Source of the DNA: Lycium barbarum
Lineage: Eukaryota > Streptophyta > Magnoliopsida > Solanales > Solanaceae
Assembly: GCF_019175385.1 (NCBI RefSeq)
Contig: NC_083345.1
Coordinates: 117,414,480-117,478,479 of the forward strand
Direction of reading: 5' to 3'
Length of the DNA stretch: 64,000 nt
A program made the position numbers and the translations under genes. This document shows, in pieces, positions 46,245 through 56,513 of the stretch (position 1 is the stretch's first letter; each line of letters opens with the position of its first letter). The notes beneath the pieces were generated by a model, which saw nothing but the letters and a program-made list of their open reading frames with translations, made no database searches and was not told where the DNA came from.

Positions 46245-47244
46245 GGCCTCATTTGTTTTCGTTAAGATTAAGACGTCTGAATCTGAATGCACATTTGAAT
46301 GATTAAGATGTTGTCTCTAGATCTGAACACTGAATGATTAAGACCGTTTGTTTTTTAACATCAGAATGTGCATAACATATTTATTTAAACATAATAGTTA
46401 TACAATTCAAATAAAAAAGTAACTAACTATTTGAAAATAATATCAAATTTAATGAAATAAAAATAATATTTGACAAAAAAATAAAACATTTATGTTCTCT
46501 AGTAACGTTGGAGATGCTTTGTAGTGGTGGTGAGTGGTTTGGGGGGGGGGGGGGGGGGGGGGCAGGATTGGTGTTGGTGGTGTGGTGGGTCTAGGGGTAG
46601 GGTGGGGGTGGTGCTGTGGGTGGGTTGTTAGGGTGGTGTTGGTGGTGAGTGGGAGGGAGGGGGTAGGGGCTAGGGTGGGGGTTGGGTGGTGGCGGTGGGT
46701 GGGTTTTTGGGGTGGGGGTGGGTATTGGTGGTGGTGGGTACGTAGTGGTGATAGGTGGTGGTGGGTAGGGGGAGGGTGGGGTTAGGGTGGTGGTGGGTAG
46801 GTAGAGTGTGGGTTTAGGGTGGTGTTGGTGGTGAGGACGGGTAGGGTGGCGGCGGTGGGTGGGTTGTTGGGGGTGGGTAGTGGTGGGGGGTTGGGGTGGT
46901 GTTGGTGGTGAGTGCAGGGTAGTGTAGGGGTTGGGTGGTGGTGATGGGGTGAGGGGTGAGTAGTGGTGGTGGGTAGGTGGGGGTGGGTAGCGGTGGCGGG
47001 TGGCGGGGTGTTGGTATTGGGGGTGGAGGGTTGGGTTGGTGGTGGGGGTGGGGTGGAGCTAGTGATAAAAATTATTTATACAAAATACCTCTTAATGATA
47101 TTCAGACTTTGTTCAAGATTTTAATGATTAAGACCTATTCAGACCAAATAAGTGGTTAGATCTTAATGTAAACAAATGAACTTAATGGCTTAAGGTCTGA
47201 ACCATTCAGATTCAGACCTCCATTAAGTGCAAACAAATGAGGCC
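46245..47244. mobile_element. Tourist-like (PIF/Harbinger) element (1000 bp), left arm only
   Basis: Ends GGCCTCATTTGTTTTCGTT and, reversed, GGCCTCATTTGTTTGCACTT, with TAA duplications (46242-46244 and 47245-47247). The right arm has the empty site (GTGACTTAGTGAGG near 56560). The core 46535-47060 is an extremely G-rich, GGT/GGTGGG-repeat stretch beginning with 22 consecutive G. The glycine/tryptophan ORFs across it are repeat translations. Confidence 0.9.
46541..47060. repeat. G-rich tract with 22-G run
   Basis: Positions 46541-46562 are all G. The following 500 bp are built from GGTGGTGGGT, GGGGGTTGGG and similar motifs, strongly strand-asymmetric (G on plus). It has high potential for G-quadruplexes. 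Confidence 0.9.
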
Positions 47245-47748
47245 TAAGTGACCACTTCTACAATAGTTGTCTGCAAGTTTAAGAGAAACAAGCAGTTCTT
47301 TTTTTAGTTTTTTCAAAATCAAGCATCATCATTGCGTTGATCAATGCAAGTAGACATTGTGGTTCAATGCAATCTCCTAAGATCTCAACATAGTGATGTA
47401 CCTTTATATTACATTATTTTTTTTTGTATGTTCCAAAAAGAAAAAAAGATGAGATCTCTCTATATTTTAAAATAATTTAACTTTGAATTTTCAATTAAAC
47501 CCTTAAAGACATTCTTTTTATAGCCATGGTAATTTTTAAGATCACAAGTTTTAAAAGTAGTTCTTACTTTCTTAAATTTTGTACTCAGTTAAACACTACG
47601 ACATAAATTTATACATATACTTGATTTATAAATATCATACACGATGGACAAATACTTTCTAATAGGAAAAGGATGGAACATACATATATTACAAGCTCCA
47701 TAATTCTAATTTAATCACTCCCAAAGATGCATTGATGAGATTGAAATG

Positions 47749-47870
47749 ACAAGTGATGGTTGCTCAGTTGGTAAAACACCTCCACTCATGACCAGTAGGT
47801 TCAGGATTCGAGTCACGTCGGAGGGAAGTGTGGAAACACCATAGACCCTCCAAAATAGGGGGTAAAAAAA
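47749..47870 (+). mobile_element. tRNA-derived SINE in left arm
   Basis: Plus strand: GATGGTTGCTCAGTTGGTAA (A box) and GGTTCAGGATTCGAGTCAC (B box), with a GGGGGTAAAAAAA tail. Flanked by ATGAGATTGAAATG / ATGAGGTTGAAATG (47735-47748 and 47871-47884). The mirrored copy at 54364-54485 shows that it was inserted before the inverted duplication. Confidence 0.8.
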
Positions 47871-47884
47871 ATGAGGTTGAAATG

Positions 47885-48812
47885 GAGAAAACACCTTGCA
47901 TCTTTGAAATTATGTTGACTCCTTCCACATTTTTAAAAGTCGTCTGGTAGACGACCTCTTGAAATTTTTTCATGGCCCGTGGAGGCAAACTTATCGCTAC
48001 TAAAATACCCTTTTTTCCCTTGTTGTTTTTAACTGGTACACAAATTAAAACTAATGATAGAGCTTTTTGGAACCCCTCCAAAAATGGGCTTTCCCCATGC
48101 AAAATCAAATTCATCAAATCCAGCAGATCTATTATCTGAAACAATAAAATTCCAAGAGTTTGTTTACTCTAGTCTTCGTTTAATCACCATTAAATCTGAC
48201 TGATCTAATTTACTCTTCATTCATATGATCTTTAACTTTTTTGACCAATTCAACTATATATATTAGTGGATTTGAACATAATAATCCCGCTTTGATACTA
48301 CGGCTGGAATAACGAATGCATTCCTGTAATATTTAGGTGGCAATTCAAATTTTAGTGACTTTCCATGTACGTTAACAAGGTATTTCAAACAAACAGTTTC
48401 TTTGGGATGCAAATCAAGAGAAATTGTACGACATTTCCATAAAAACGCCGCTAACAACTCGAATTTTATGCTTTCACAATTTGGAGAAACTTGATTCTTA
48501 ATAGCTTCCATCTCCTCCATCTCCTTATTTCCAAAGAAAAATAATTACTATGTCACATTGTCTTCTATAGATTCCCATGCAATTCTTGATTCAATTTGCT
48601 CATCAAACTCAGGGTGAATACATGTAGTAAATACATGGTGATGATCTAGCACTTATGAGGCCACTTTGCCATTCAGGTAATATAGAAGGTGCAGAAGCTC
48701 CTTGAATTAATTCGCTTAATGCATTTAAAATCATTTTCAAGCCATATGCATTCATCACAGTGTGATCAAGTCTGAATCCAACAACAAATTCACCACTGCT
48801 AAAATGGGTCAC
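47885..48812 (-). pseudogene. BAHD acyltransferase exon 2, left-arm copy
   Basis: The exon begins after a TATAG acceptor at 48812 with HFSSGEFVVGFRLDHTVMNA. The catalytic HXXXD motif of BAHD enzymes (acyl-CoA-dependent transfer to alcohols or amines in the cytosol) reads HTVMN, so the aspartate is lost. Further family blocks follow: ILPEWQSGLISARSS, CESIKFELLAAFLWKCRTIS, LPPKYYRNAFVIPAVVSK, and the structural DFGWG motif changed to DFAWG near 48080. The end is VEGVNIISKM next to the SINE. There are frameshifts and several stops between blocks. The first exon is absent. By order of motifs it resembles alcohol acyltransferase-type BAHD members, but the substrate cannot be told. Confidence 0.85.
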
Positions 48813-49330
48813 CTATACATAGAGGTATACTAGTTTAAGAATTTAACTTTCATGAAATGGCAGTGTAAAACAATATTTTAATACATAAAAATAAAAATAA
48901 AAATAAAAAGTTGCCTACTTTGGAAAATTCTTATGCAAACTGTCAGTGTATAAGTTAATTAAATAATACATAAATATCCCCTAAACTTGTTTTGAATTTT
49001 CAACTACTTAGACTTCGTGAGTACTTATTACCCCTAAGACACTTGTTCGGAGTGGAATATAAGACTTTATATTCGAGGCACATGTCGTGCATTTATTTGT
49101 CTTTCAAGTGCAGGTAAATATTTTCCTTTCGTATTGGCTAGAGCAGTGGTAGATATAAATTCAATCAAGGGGTTCAATAGAATTTCCGTCGTCCCATAAT
49201 TTCATTATATAAATAGGATAAAAACATTTTCTTGTATATATGTTTCTTAATACTCTCGACACAAGGAAAGCTTAAAATGTAGTGGTACGAGAGCTTCCAA
49301 AATTGCTTTAGGTCATATGTCGGAATCTTA
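48813..49330. other. Intron-like AT-rich segment of the arm
   Basis: Non-coding sequence upstream (minus strand) of the BAHD exon, mirrored at 52916-53432. It probably includes the remains of the single intron typical of BAHD genes, but no first exon is found before the palindromic element. Confidence 0.5.
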
Positions 49331-50213
49331 AGTGTAACCTTCTTGCATTTATTTGTTTGATCCTTTATTAGGATTCCTGACTCTTCTAGTATTGCTTTAG
49401 GTCATAAGTCGGAATCGTCACTAATTGTTTATATTATTGGTGACGAAAATTAAGGTTACAAATAAATAAAAAAAATTTGGCTAAAACTTATAACATTACT
49501 ACAAACTCTAATTTGTCGCTATTGCAACAACATATTTTTTGTGACGAAATTTTTTTCGTGTCCAACAACGTAACTAAATTTTAAGACAAATAATAGTTTT
49601 TTATAAATCGGGTACATTATTAGAGACAAAATAATGTGTCACCGATAACTTAAAATTCGTCGCTAATGCTACTTAATGAATGGCGCCAAATCATTTTTTG
49701 GTGGGAAACTTTAGTGGCAAAAAATTATTAGGTATGACATAAAATTCGTCACTAATTGTTCACTTTCTGTGACAAAAGTTAGTGTTTAAATACACGAGCC
49801 ACATACTTTTAGTGACGAAACATATATTTCGTAGCAAAAGTTTTGCCACTAAATTTTCCCACCAAAAAATGATTTCGCACCATTCATTAAGTAGCATTAG
49901 CGACGAATTTTAAGTTATCGGTGACACATTATTTTTTCACTAATAATGTACCCGAATTATGATAAACTATTATTTGGCATAAGATTTAGTTGCATTTTGG
50001 ACACGAATTTTTTTTTGTCACAAAAATATTTTAGTTTGTAGTAATGTTATAAGTTTTAGCCACGAAACTTTTATTTATTTGTGACCTCAATTTTCGTCAC
50101 CAATAATATAAACAATTAGTGACCATTCCGACTTATGACCTAAAGAAATACTAGAAGAGTCAGGAATCCTAATAAAGGATCAAACAAATAAATGCAAGAA
50201 GGTTACACTTAGG
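49331..50213. mobile_element. Long near-palindromic element (about 880 bp)
   Basis: The two halves are inverted copies: AAGTGTAACCTTCTTGCATT at the left end and its complement AATGCAAGAAGGTTACACTT at the right. TTCGTCACTAATT, GTGACGAAA and TTAGCGACGAATTTTA motifs are arranged symmetrically about position 49775. It resembles a foldback or MULE-type long-TIR element without coding sequence. In the right arm only about three quarters of it remain (52246-52915). Confidence 0.75.
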
Positions 50214-50277
50214 GGTCGTTTGGTTGGAAACAAGTTATCCCAGGATTACTTATCCTGGGACTAGTTATCCGGAGATT
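50214..50277. mobile_element. Tourist-like terminal fragment
   Basis: GGGGTCGTTTGGTTGG directly after ACTTA looks like a Tourist terminus at a TTA target, cut off after about 64 bp by the copia LTR start at 50278. Confidence 0.4.
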
Positions 50278-50475
50278 AGTGTTAGGAAATATTCTGCAAA
50301 TATTCTGCAATCATTTAGCAGATTCATAGGATATTTAGTATTTACTATGATTGATTGTATTACCATATATGTAGCCTTGTATTTATTACATTTCCATTCT
50401 GTGTATTGTAATTGTACTATAAATACAAGATACCCACTTTGTTGGGTCATTACACCAAAATATATTCAACTTGGT
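50278..50475 (+). mobile_element. Copia LTR in plus orientation joined to inverted pol
   Basis: Starts TGTTAGGAAATATTCTGC, has a TATA box (ACTATAAATACAAG near 50415) and ends ATATATTCAAC followed by TTGGTA, the first bases of a copia primer-binding site. The neighbouring pol is on the opposite strand, so LTR and coding part are inverted relative to each other. Confidence 0.65.
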
Positions 50476-51623
50476 AGCCTGTTAATAATATAAGTAGCAT
50501 AAAGTAGAGCGTCAGGCCAAAACGACGCAGGGACATTAGCTTGAAAAAGTAGGCAACGAATGACATCATTGAGGTGGCGGTGTTTGCGCTCGGCATGACC
50601 ATTTTGTTGGGGAGTATATGGACAAGAAAATTGGTGAATAATACCCTTATCACGGAAAAAGGATTTAAATTGAGTATTATCGTATTCTTTACCCCCATCA
50701 TATTGGAAATATGAAATTGATGAATCAAAGACATTAGATATCATATTATAAAATTCAAGAAATTTACTATAAGTTTCAGATTTTTGCCGCATGAGATAGG
50801 TCCAAGAGAATTTGGTATAATCATCCATAAAAAGCACATAATAACGATAACCAGAGTTGGACACAGTAGGGGAAGTCCAAACATCATAGTGAACTAGAAA
50901 GAATGCTTTATTGGTTGTACTTGTAGAACTTGAAAATGGGAGCCTAGATTGTTTGCCCAAATGACAAACATTACACATAGAAGGATTAAAACATGAAGAA
51001 CTAGAAATAACTTTATTTCGCGATAATACATCAAGCACAAGTTTTCCAGGATGCCCAAGGCGCTTGTGCCACAATGAACATTGCGAAGCGGATCCAAAGA
51101 AAGCAGTGGGACTTGTTGACGGAATGAATCTTGAAGAAGATGAAAACGGATAGAGAGATCCTAAGTTCCTACATTGGAGCAGTGTGTGGTTGGTCCTCGG
51201 ATCCTTAACGGAAAAATAAGAGTCAGTGAATTTAGCATAACAATTATTGTCGACACAAAGGCGATGAATAGATAATAAATCTTTCTTGAGTTGAGGAACA
51301 AGAAGAATATTTTTAAGAAGCAAAGGCTGTTTAGAAGTAGGAAGAAAAGAATGACCAACATGAGAGATAGGAAGTAGATTACCGTTACCAACCATCACTT
51401 GCGCATTACCCTGATATGGAATGGGATCAGAAAGAACATTCGGATTTCCAGTCATGTGTGAGGAAGCCCCTGTATCAGGATACCAGATTGTTGAAGGTAC
51501 TTCTTTGAGGCTCATCGCTGCCAAACCTTTGGGAAAATTTTGTGGAACAAAAGAATGGTTAAAGCGATTGTGACATTCCAAAGCTGTATGATTGTAGTGA
51601 AAACAAATCTGACATTGTGTCAT
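50466..51623 (-). pseudogene. Copia pol: zinc knuckle, protease, integrase
   Basis: A 385-codon open frame. It has the zinc knuckle CQICFHYNHTALEC (CX2CX4HX4C) at its start, the protease site WYPDTGASSHMT (catalytic D-T-G present), the pre-integrase block SLWHKRLGHPGK with CNVCHLGKQ, and the integrase acidic residues in HYDVWTSP, YDGGKEYDN and NGHAERKHRHL. It stops at IINRLPS, where the sequence meets the inverted LTR at the shared string GGTAGCC. The reverse transcriptase is missing. This is the best-preserved retroelement frame in the window. It resembles RE1/Tnt1-type plant copia proteins. Confidence 0.9.
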
Positions 51624-51823
51624 CGATTTAGTCGCATTTGGAGTCAGCGGAGGGCCAAGTATGCTTGGAGCAACACGAGTAGAATTATTAAAATTTGTAT
51701 GATAATTGTTCTGGCCAGATCTACGACCACGATTCTTATTATGAAATCTCCCACGACCACGATTTTGATTAGAGCCACGACCTTGATTTTGTTGAATAAA
51801 GCGGCAGTAAAGAACGCCACTGA

Positions 51824-52245
51824 TTATTGAGAATCATCAGATGAAATGGCTTTGATGTGTTCCTCTTCAGTAATAAGACGAGGACGTAGAGCAAAAAATG
51901 AGGGAAATGGCCTATTTGCATTTAGTCCAGAAACAAATGTTCTGTATGACGGGGGTAAGCCTTGCAAAGTTTGAGCAACAAGGTCCTCGTCTGATATTGG
52001 TTTACCGATGGCAGATAGTGCACTTGATAAAGAATGCAACTGTTGTAAATATTCTTCCATTGAAAGAGATCCTTTCTTGAAATTCTGAAATTTATTTTTA
52101 AGATGGATCATAGAGGAAGAAACATGGTCAAGAAAAAGTTTCTCTAGCATGCTCCAAGCTTGATGAGAAGTCTCACAATTGTAATTTAGAAGTGTGTCGA
52201 GGACAGATGGCGAGAACGTCGCATTGATCCAACTATGAGCAGTTG
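51824..52245 (-). pseudogene. Copia gag, 5'-truncated
   Basis: HSWINATFSPSVLDTLLNYN, AWSMLEKLFLDHVSSS, SLSMEEYLQQLHSLSSALSA and DLVAQTLQGLPPSYRTFV form the gag polypeptide pattern of plant copia elements. The N-terminus is cut at about 52245, where the palindromic element of the right arm begins; a few more codons of the same frame are palindrome sequence. Between 51824 and the zinc knuckle at 51623 the frame is broken, with an Arg/Gly-rich stretch (RGRNFNQN-like in other frames). Confidence 0.85.
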
Positions 52246-53432
52246 TGTCCAAAATGCAACTAAATCTTATGACAAATAATAGTTTATCATAATTCGGGTA
52301 CATTATTAGTGAAAAAATAATGTGTCACCGATAACTTAAAATTCGTCGCTAATGCTACTTAATGAATGGTGCGAAATCATTTTTTGGTGGGAAAATTTAG
52401 TGGCAAAACTTTTGCTACGAAATATATGTTTCGTCACTAAAAGTATGTGGCTCGTGTATTTAAACACTAACTTTTGTCACAGAAAGTGAACAATTAGTGA
52501 TGAATTTTATGTCATACCTAATAACTTTTTGCCACTAAAGTTTCCCACCAAAAAATGATTTGGCGCCATTCATTAAGTAGCATTAGCGACGAATTTTAAG
52601 TTATCGGTGACACATTATTTTGTCTCTAATAATGTACCCGATTTATAACAAACTATTATTTGTCTTAAAATTTAGTTACGTTGTTGGACACGAAAAAAAT
52701 TTCGTCACAAAAAATATGTTGTTGCAATAGCGACAAATTACAGTTTGTAGTAATGTTATAAGTTTTAGCCACAAAATTTTTATTTATTTGTAACCTTAAT
52801 TTTCGTCACCAATAATATAAACAATTAGTGACGATTCCGACTTATGACCTAAAGCAATACTAGAAGAGTCAGGAATCCTAATAAAGGATCAAACAAATAA
52901 ATGCAAGAAGGTTACACTTAAGATTCCGACTTATGACCTAAAGCAATTTTGGAAGCTCTCGTACCACTACATTTTAAGCTTTCCTTGTGTCGAGAGTATT
53001 AAGAAACATATATACAAGAAAATGTTTTTATCCTATTTATATAATGAAATTATGGGATGACGGAAATTCCATTGAACCCCCTTGATTGAATTTATATCTA
53101 CCACTGCTCTAGCCGATACGAAAGGAAAATATTTACCTGCACTTGAAAGACAAATAAATGCACGACATGTGCCTCGAATATAAAGTCTTATATTCCACTC
53201 CGAACAAGTGTCTTAGGGGTAATAAGTACTCACGAAGTCTAAGTAGTTGAAAATTCAAAACAAGTTTAGGGGATATTTATGTATTATTTAATTAACTTAT
53301 ACACTGACAGTTTGCATAAGAATTTTCCAAAGTAGGCAACTTTTTATTTTTATTTTTATAGTATTAAAATACTGTTTTACACTGCCATTTCATGAAAGTT
53401 AAATTCTTAAACTAGTATACCTCTATGTATAG

Positions 53433-54349
53433 GTGACCCATTTTAGCAGTGGTGAATTTGTTGTTGGATTCAGATTTGATCACACTGTGATGAATGCATA
53501 TGGCTTGAAAATGATTTTAAATGCATTAAGCGAATTAATTCAAGGAGCTTCTGCACCTTCTATATTACCTGAATGACAAAGTGGCCTCATAAGTGCTAGA
53601 TCATCACCATGTATTTATTACATGTATTCACCCTGAGTTTGATGAGCAAGTTGAATCAAGAATTGCATGGGAATCTATGGAAGACAATTTGATAGAATAA
53701 TCACTATTCTTTGGAAATAAGGAGATGGAAGATATTAAAATCAAGTTTCTCCAAATTGTGAAAGCGTAAAATTCGAGTTGTTAGCGGCGTTTTTATGAAA
53801 TGTCATACGATTTCTCTTGATTTGCATCCCAAAGAAACTGTTTGTTTGACATACCCTGCTAACGTAGGTGGAAAGTTACTAAAATTTGAATTGCCACCTG
53901 GATATTACAGGAATGCATTCGTTACTCCAGCCGTAGTATCAAAAGTAGGATTGTTATGCTCAAATCCACTAACATATAAAGTTGAATTGGTCAAAAAAGT
54001 TAAAGATCATACAAATGAAGAGTACATTAGATCAGTCAGATTTAATGGCGATTAAAGGAAGACCAGAGTTAACAAAATCTTGCAATTTTATTGTTTCAGA
54101 TAATAGATTTGGTCGATTTGATGAATTTGATTTTGGATGGGGAAAGCCCATTTTTGGAGGGGTCTAAAAAGCTCCATCTTTCATTAGTTTTTGTGTACTA
54201 GTTAAAAACAACAAGGGAGAAAAGGGTATTTTAGTCACGATAAGTTTGCCTCCACGGGCCATGGACAAATTTTAAGAGGTTGTCTACTAGACGACTTTCA
54301 AAAATGTGGAAGGAGTCAACATAATTTCAAAGATGCAAGGTGTTTTCTC
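53433..54349 (+). pseudogene. BAHD acyltransferase exon 2, right-arm copy
   Basis: Mirror of the left-arm copy, head to head with it. It starts after the same TATAG acceptor with HFSSGEFVVGFRFDHTVMNA; HTVMN again lacks the catalytic aspartate, so that loss predates the inverted duplication. A new stop replaces tryptophan in ILPEW (TGA at 53574). LPPGYYRNAFVTPAVVSK and the longer ELVKKVKDHTNEEYIRSV block are kept, and the structural motif is intact as DFGWG near 54132, unlike the left copy. Frameshifts separate the blocks. It ends at VEGVNIISKM before the mirrored SINE. Confidence 0.85.
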
Positions 54350-54363
54350 CATTTCAACCTCAT

Positions 54364-54485
54364 TTTTTTTACCCCCTATTTTGAAGGATCTATGGCGTTT
54401 CCACACTTCCCTCCGGCGTGACTCGAATCCCGAACCTTCTAATCATGGGTGGAGGCGTTTTACCAATTGAGCAACCATCACTTGT
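54364..54485 (-). mobile_element. tRNA-derived SINE in right arm (mirror copy)
   Basis: Reverse complement of the SINE at 47749-47870, with duplications CATTTCAACCTCAT (54350-54363) and CATTTCAATCTCAT (54486-54499). It was inserted once and then copied with the arm. Confidence 0.8.
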
Positions 54486-54540
54486 CATTTCAATCTCATC
54501 AATGTATCTTTGGGAGTGATTAAATTAGAACTATGGAGGT

Positions 54541-54550
54541 TGTATGTGTA

Positions 54551-54604
<54 letters not shown>

Positions 54605-54605
54605 T
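54541..54605. repeat. (TG)n(TA)n(CA)n palindromic microsatellite, right arm only
   Basis: TGTGTGTGTGTATATATA...TATATACACACACACA; the whole run is self-complementary. The left arm has only a short unexpanded equivalent near 47680. Confidence 0.9.
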
Positions 54606-54937
54606 TCCATCCTTTTCCTATTAGAAAGTACTCGTCCATCGTGTATGATATTTATAAATCAAGTATATGTATAAATTTATGTCGTAGTGTTTAATTGAGT
54701 TCAAAATTTATGAAAGAAAGAACTACTCAAAATTTATGAAAGAAAGAACTACTTTTAAAACTTGTGATCTTAAAAATTACTAAAAAAAATTCGTGGCTAT
54801 AAAAATATTGTCTTTTAAGTGTTTAATTGAAAATTCAAAGTTAAATTGTTTTAGAATATAGAGAGATCTCATCTTTTTTTCTTTTTGGAACAAACTAAAA
54901 AATGATGTAATATAAGGTATGTAGCTATGTTGAGATC

Positions 54938-55068
54938 AGACAAGAGGGGGTTTTTCAGATGGTAAGCACCCTCCACTTTCAACCCGAAGGTTGCGAGTTC
55001 GAGTCACTAAGGGAGCAAAGGGGAGCTCCTGGGAGGAGGGGTTTAAAAATAAAAAAAAAAAAAAAAAA
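54938..55068 (+). mobile_element. tRNA-derived SINE, right arm only (131 bp)
   Basis: A box in CAGATGGTAAGCACC and B box in GGTTGCGAGTTCGAGTCAC, with a poly-A tail of about 18. A perfect 13-bp duplication CTATGTTGAGATC flanks it (54925-54937 and 55069-55081). The left arm keeps the empty site (reverse complement near 47395). It is related to the SINE at 27227-27348. Confidence 0.9.
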
Positions 55069-55192
55069 CTATGTTGAGATCTTAGGAGATTGCATTAAAC
55101 CACAATGTCTAATTGCATTGATCCACGCAATGATAATGTCTGATCACTGACACCAAGCATGATTTTGAAAAAACTAAAAAAGAACTGTTTGT

Positions 55193-56513
55193 ATTTTTTT
55201 TTTTTTTTTTTGGGTTAGTAATATGTTTATATTAATCACCAAGTGCATCATTTACAGCTCCATAGCATAGCCAAAACACAACTAGCTATCTGGTAAGTAA
55301 TCTCTACAGATGAAACTCAAGCCTATTGCTAAGTACTGCTACTCAATCAAAATTTATAGTTTTGGATAAGGTCTCGAATGTCGGGGTAGCTCGAACAGTA
55401 CAAGTGTAGGCTATTTCACGAGCAACGGTTTCAACTTCGCGACTTCTCTGTTCAAAGATCCTCGCATTCCTTTCAGCCCATATCTAGTTTGTAACCTCAA
55501 CACACACCATGGGAAAGACTCTAGCTTGCTGTGATTTCCCTTTCCCGCGATTGATCATCCATTCCAGTTGGTGTATCCATGATTGTGAGTTGTGTAGAGG
55601 CTGTTGCACGCAAGCCAATATTCGTCTCCAGAGTTGCTGCGCATAAGAACAGCGGACAAACAAATGCTCCCTATCTTCATTATAATTTTTGCACATCACA
55701 CAAACTGGATCAAAGCTCATTCCCCAGCTGATAAGCCTTCAGTTGTCAATAATCTCCCATGGAGACAGAGCCATAGGATAAAAATAGATTTGGGTCGAGC
55801 AACAATATGAAACATTAAGCATTTCCAATTTACTCTCTCAAGGTTACTTAGTAGTTGTAGATAAATGCTTCTGATCATGCTCTTGCCAGTTTGTGTCATA
55901 ATATTCACTTGTTCAAGAGTATTCCATGCTCCAATAAGTTGCCTCACCATCCAACATACTTGGCCATGTCCTGATTTTTGATGTAAAACACATGAATCCA
56001 CTTGATCCAGAGTCTGTCTTGTTTACTCGCCAGGTCCCAACACAATTTAGCTATAGCAGCTTGATTCCACACCTGAAGGTTTATGAGATTGAGTCCCCCA
56101 GAAGCTTTAGGACAACAAACTCTATCCCATGCAACCAGAGCTTTTTTAGTAATTGTATTGACCCCAGACCATACATAGCTCCTACAATAAGCTTCAATGG
56201 CTTTGATCACTTTAACAGGCAAGACAAAGAGTTGAGCCCAGTAGGATTGTATGCCAAATAACACACTTTGTACTAATTGAACCCTCCCTGCGTAGGACAG
56301 CTTCTTAGCAGTCCATGAGGACACTCTTTTAACAATCTTCTCAATTAGTGGTTGCCTTTGAATTGGTAAGCTTCTTTGTAGATAAAGGGATACCAAGATA
56401 TTTGAAAGGAATATCCCCCTATGAATATCCCAGATGGTGTAAAATTCTGTCCCTCTCACTTTGTACAACCCCGCCAAAATAAACAGAACTCTTGCTCAAA
56501 ATTCTGTCCATGT
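55193..56513 (-). mobile_element. 5'-truncated L1-type LINE, right arm only (1321 bp)
   Basis: Minus strand, with its poly-A tail seen as a poly-T run from 55195. The duplication GAACTGTTTGT / GAACTGCTTGT lies at 55182-55192 and 56514-56524. The left arm has the empty site near 47296. It retains the C-terminal part of the reverse transcriptase and the zf-RVT region only, typical of incomplete target-primed reverse transcription. Confidence 0.9.
55484..56477 (-). pseudogene. LINE ORF2 C-terminus: RT thumb and zf-RVT
   Basis: Three overlapping frames. 56477-55944 carries KLSYAGRVQLVQSVLFGIQS followed by YWAQLFVLPVKVIKAIEAYC and the GGLNLINLQVWNQAAIAKL block, the usual C-terminal part of plant LINE reverse transcriptases. 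56001-55717 carries IFILWLCLHGRLLTTEGL. 55720-55484 has the zf-RVT cysteine/histidine pattern CVMCKNYNEDREHLFVRC. Two frameshifts separate them. Endonuclease and RT catalytic motifs are upstream of the truncation and absent. Confidence 0.9.

Larger units (their letters stand above)
46203..50213 (+). repeat. Giant inverted repeat, left arm
   Basis: Pairs with the reverse complement of 52246-56612. Outer landmarks are ATTAGACACTATGGTAAGTA here and its complement near 56595. The inner limit is the palindromic element ending at 50213. Removing the Tourist element (46245-47244) leaves about 3.0 kb. By eye the arms agree at well over 90 percent across the acyltransferase part. The arm contains, outer to inner, a SINE, a BAHD exon in antisense, intron-like sequence and a long palindromic element. 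Confidence 0.9.

Noticed and set aside
46534..46785. 83-residue Gly/Trp-rich ORF on plus
   Set aside because: It is a translation of the G-run and GGT repeats inside a Tourist-like element, not a structural protein gene.
47757..55020. tRNA-like A and B boxes at three sites
   Set aside because: No cloverleaf, and each sits in a unit with a poly-A tail and target duplication, so these are tRNA-derived SINEs and not tRNA genes.
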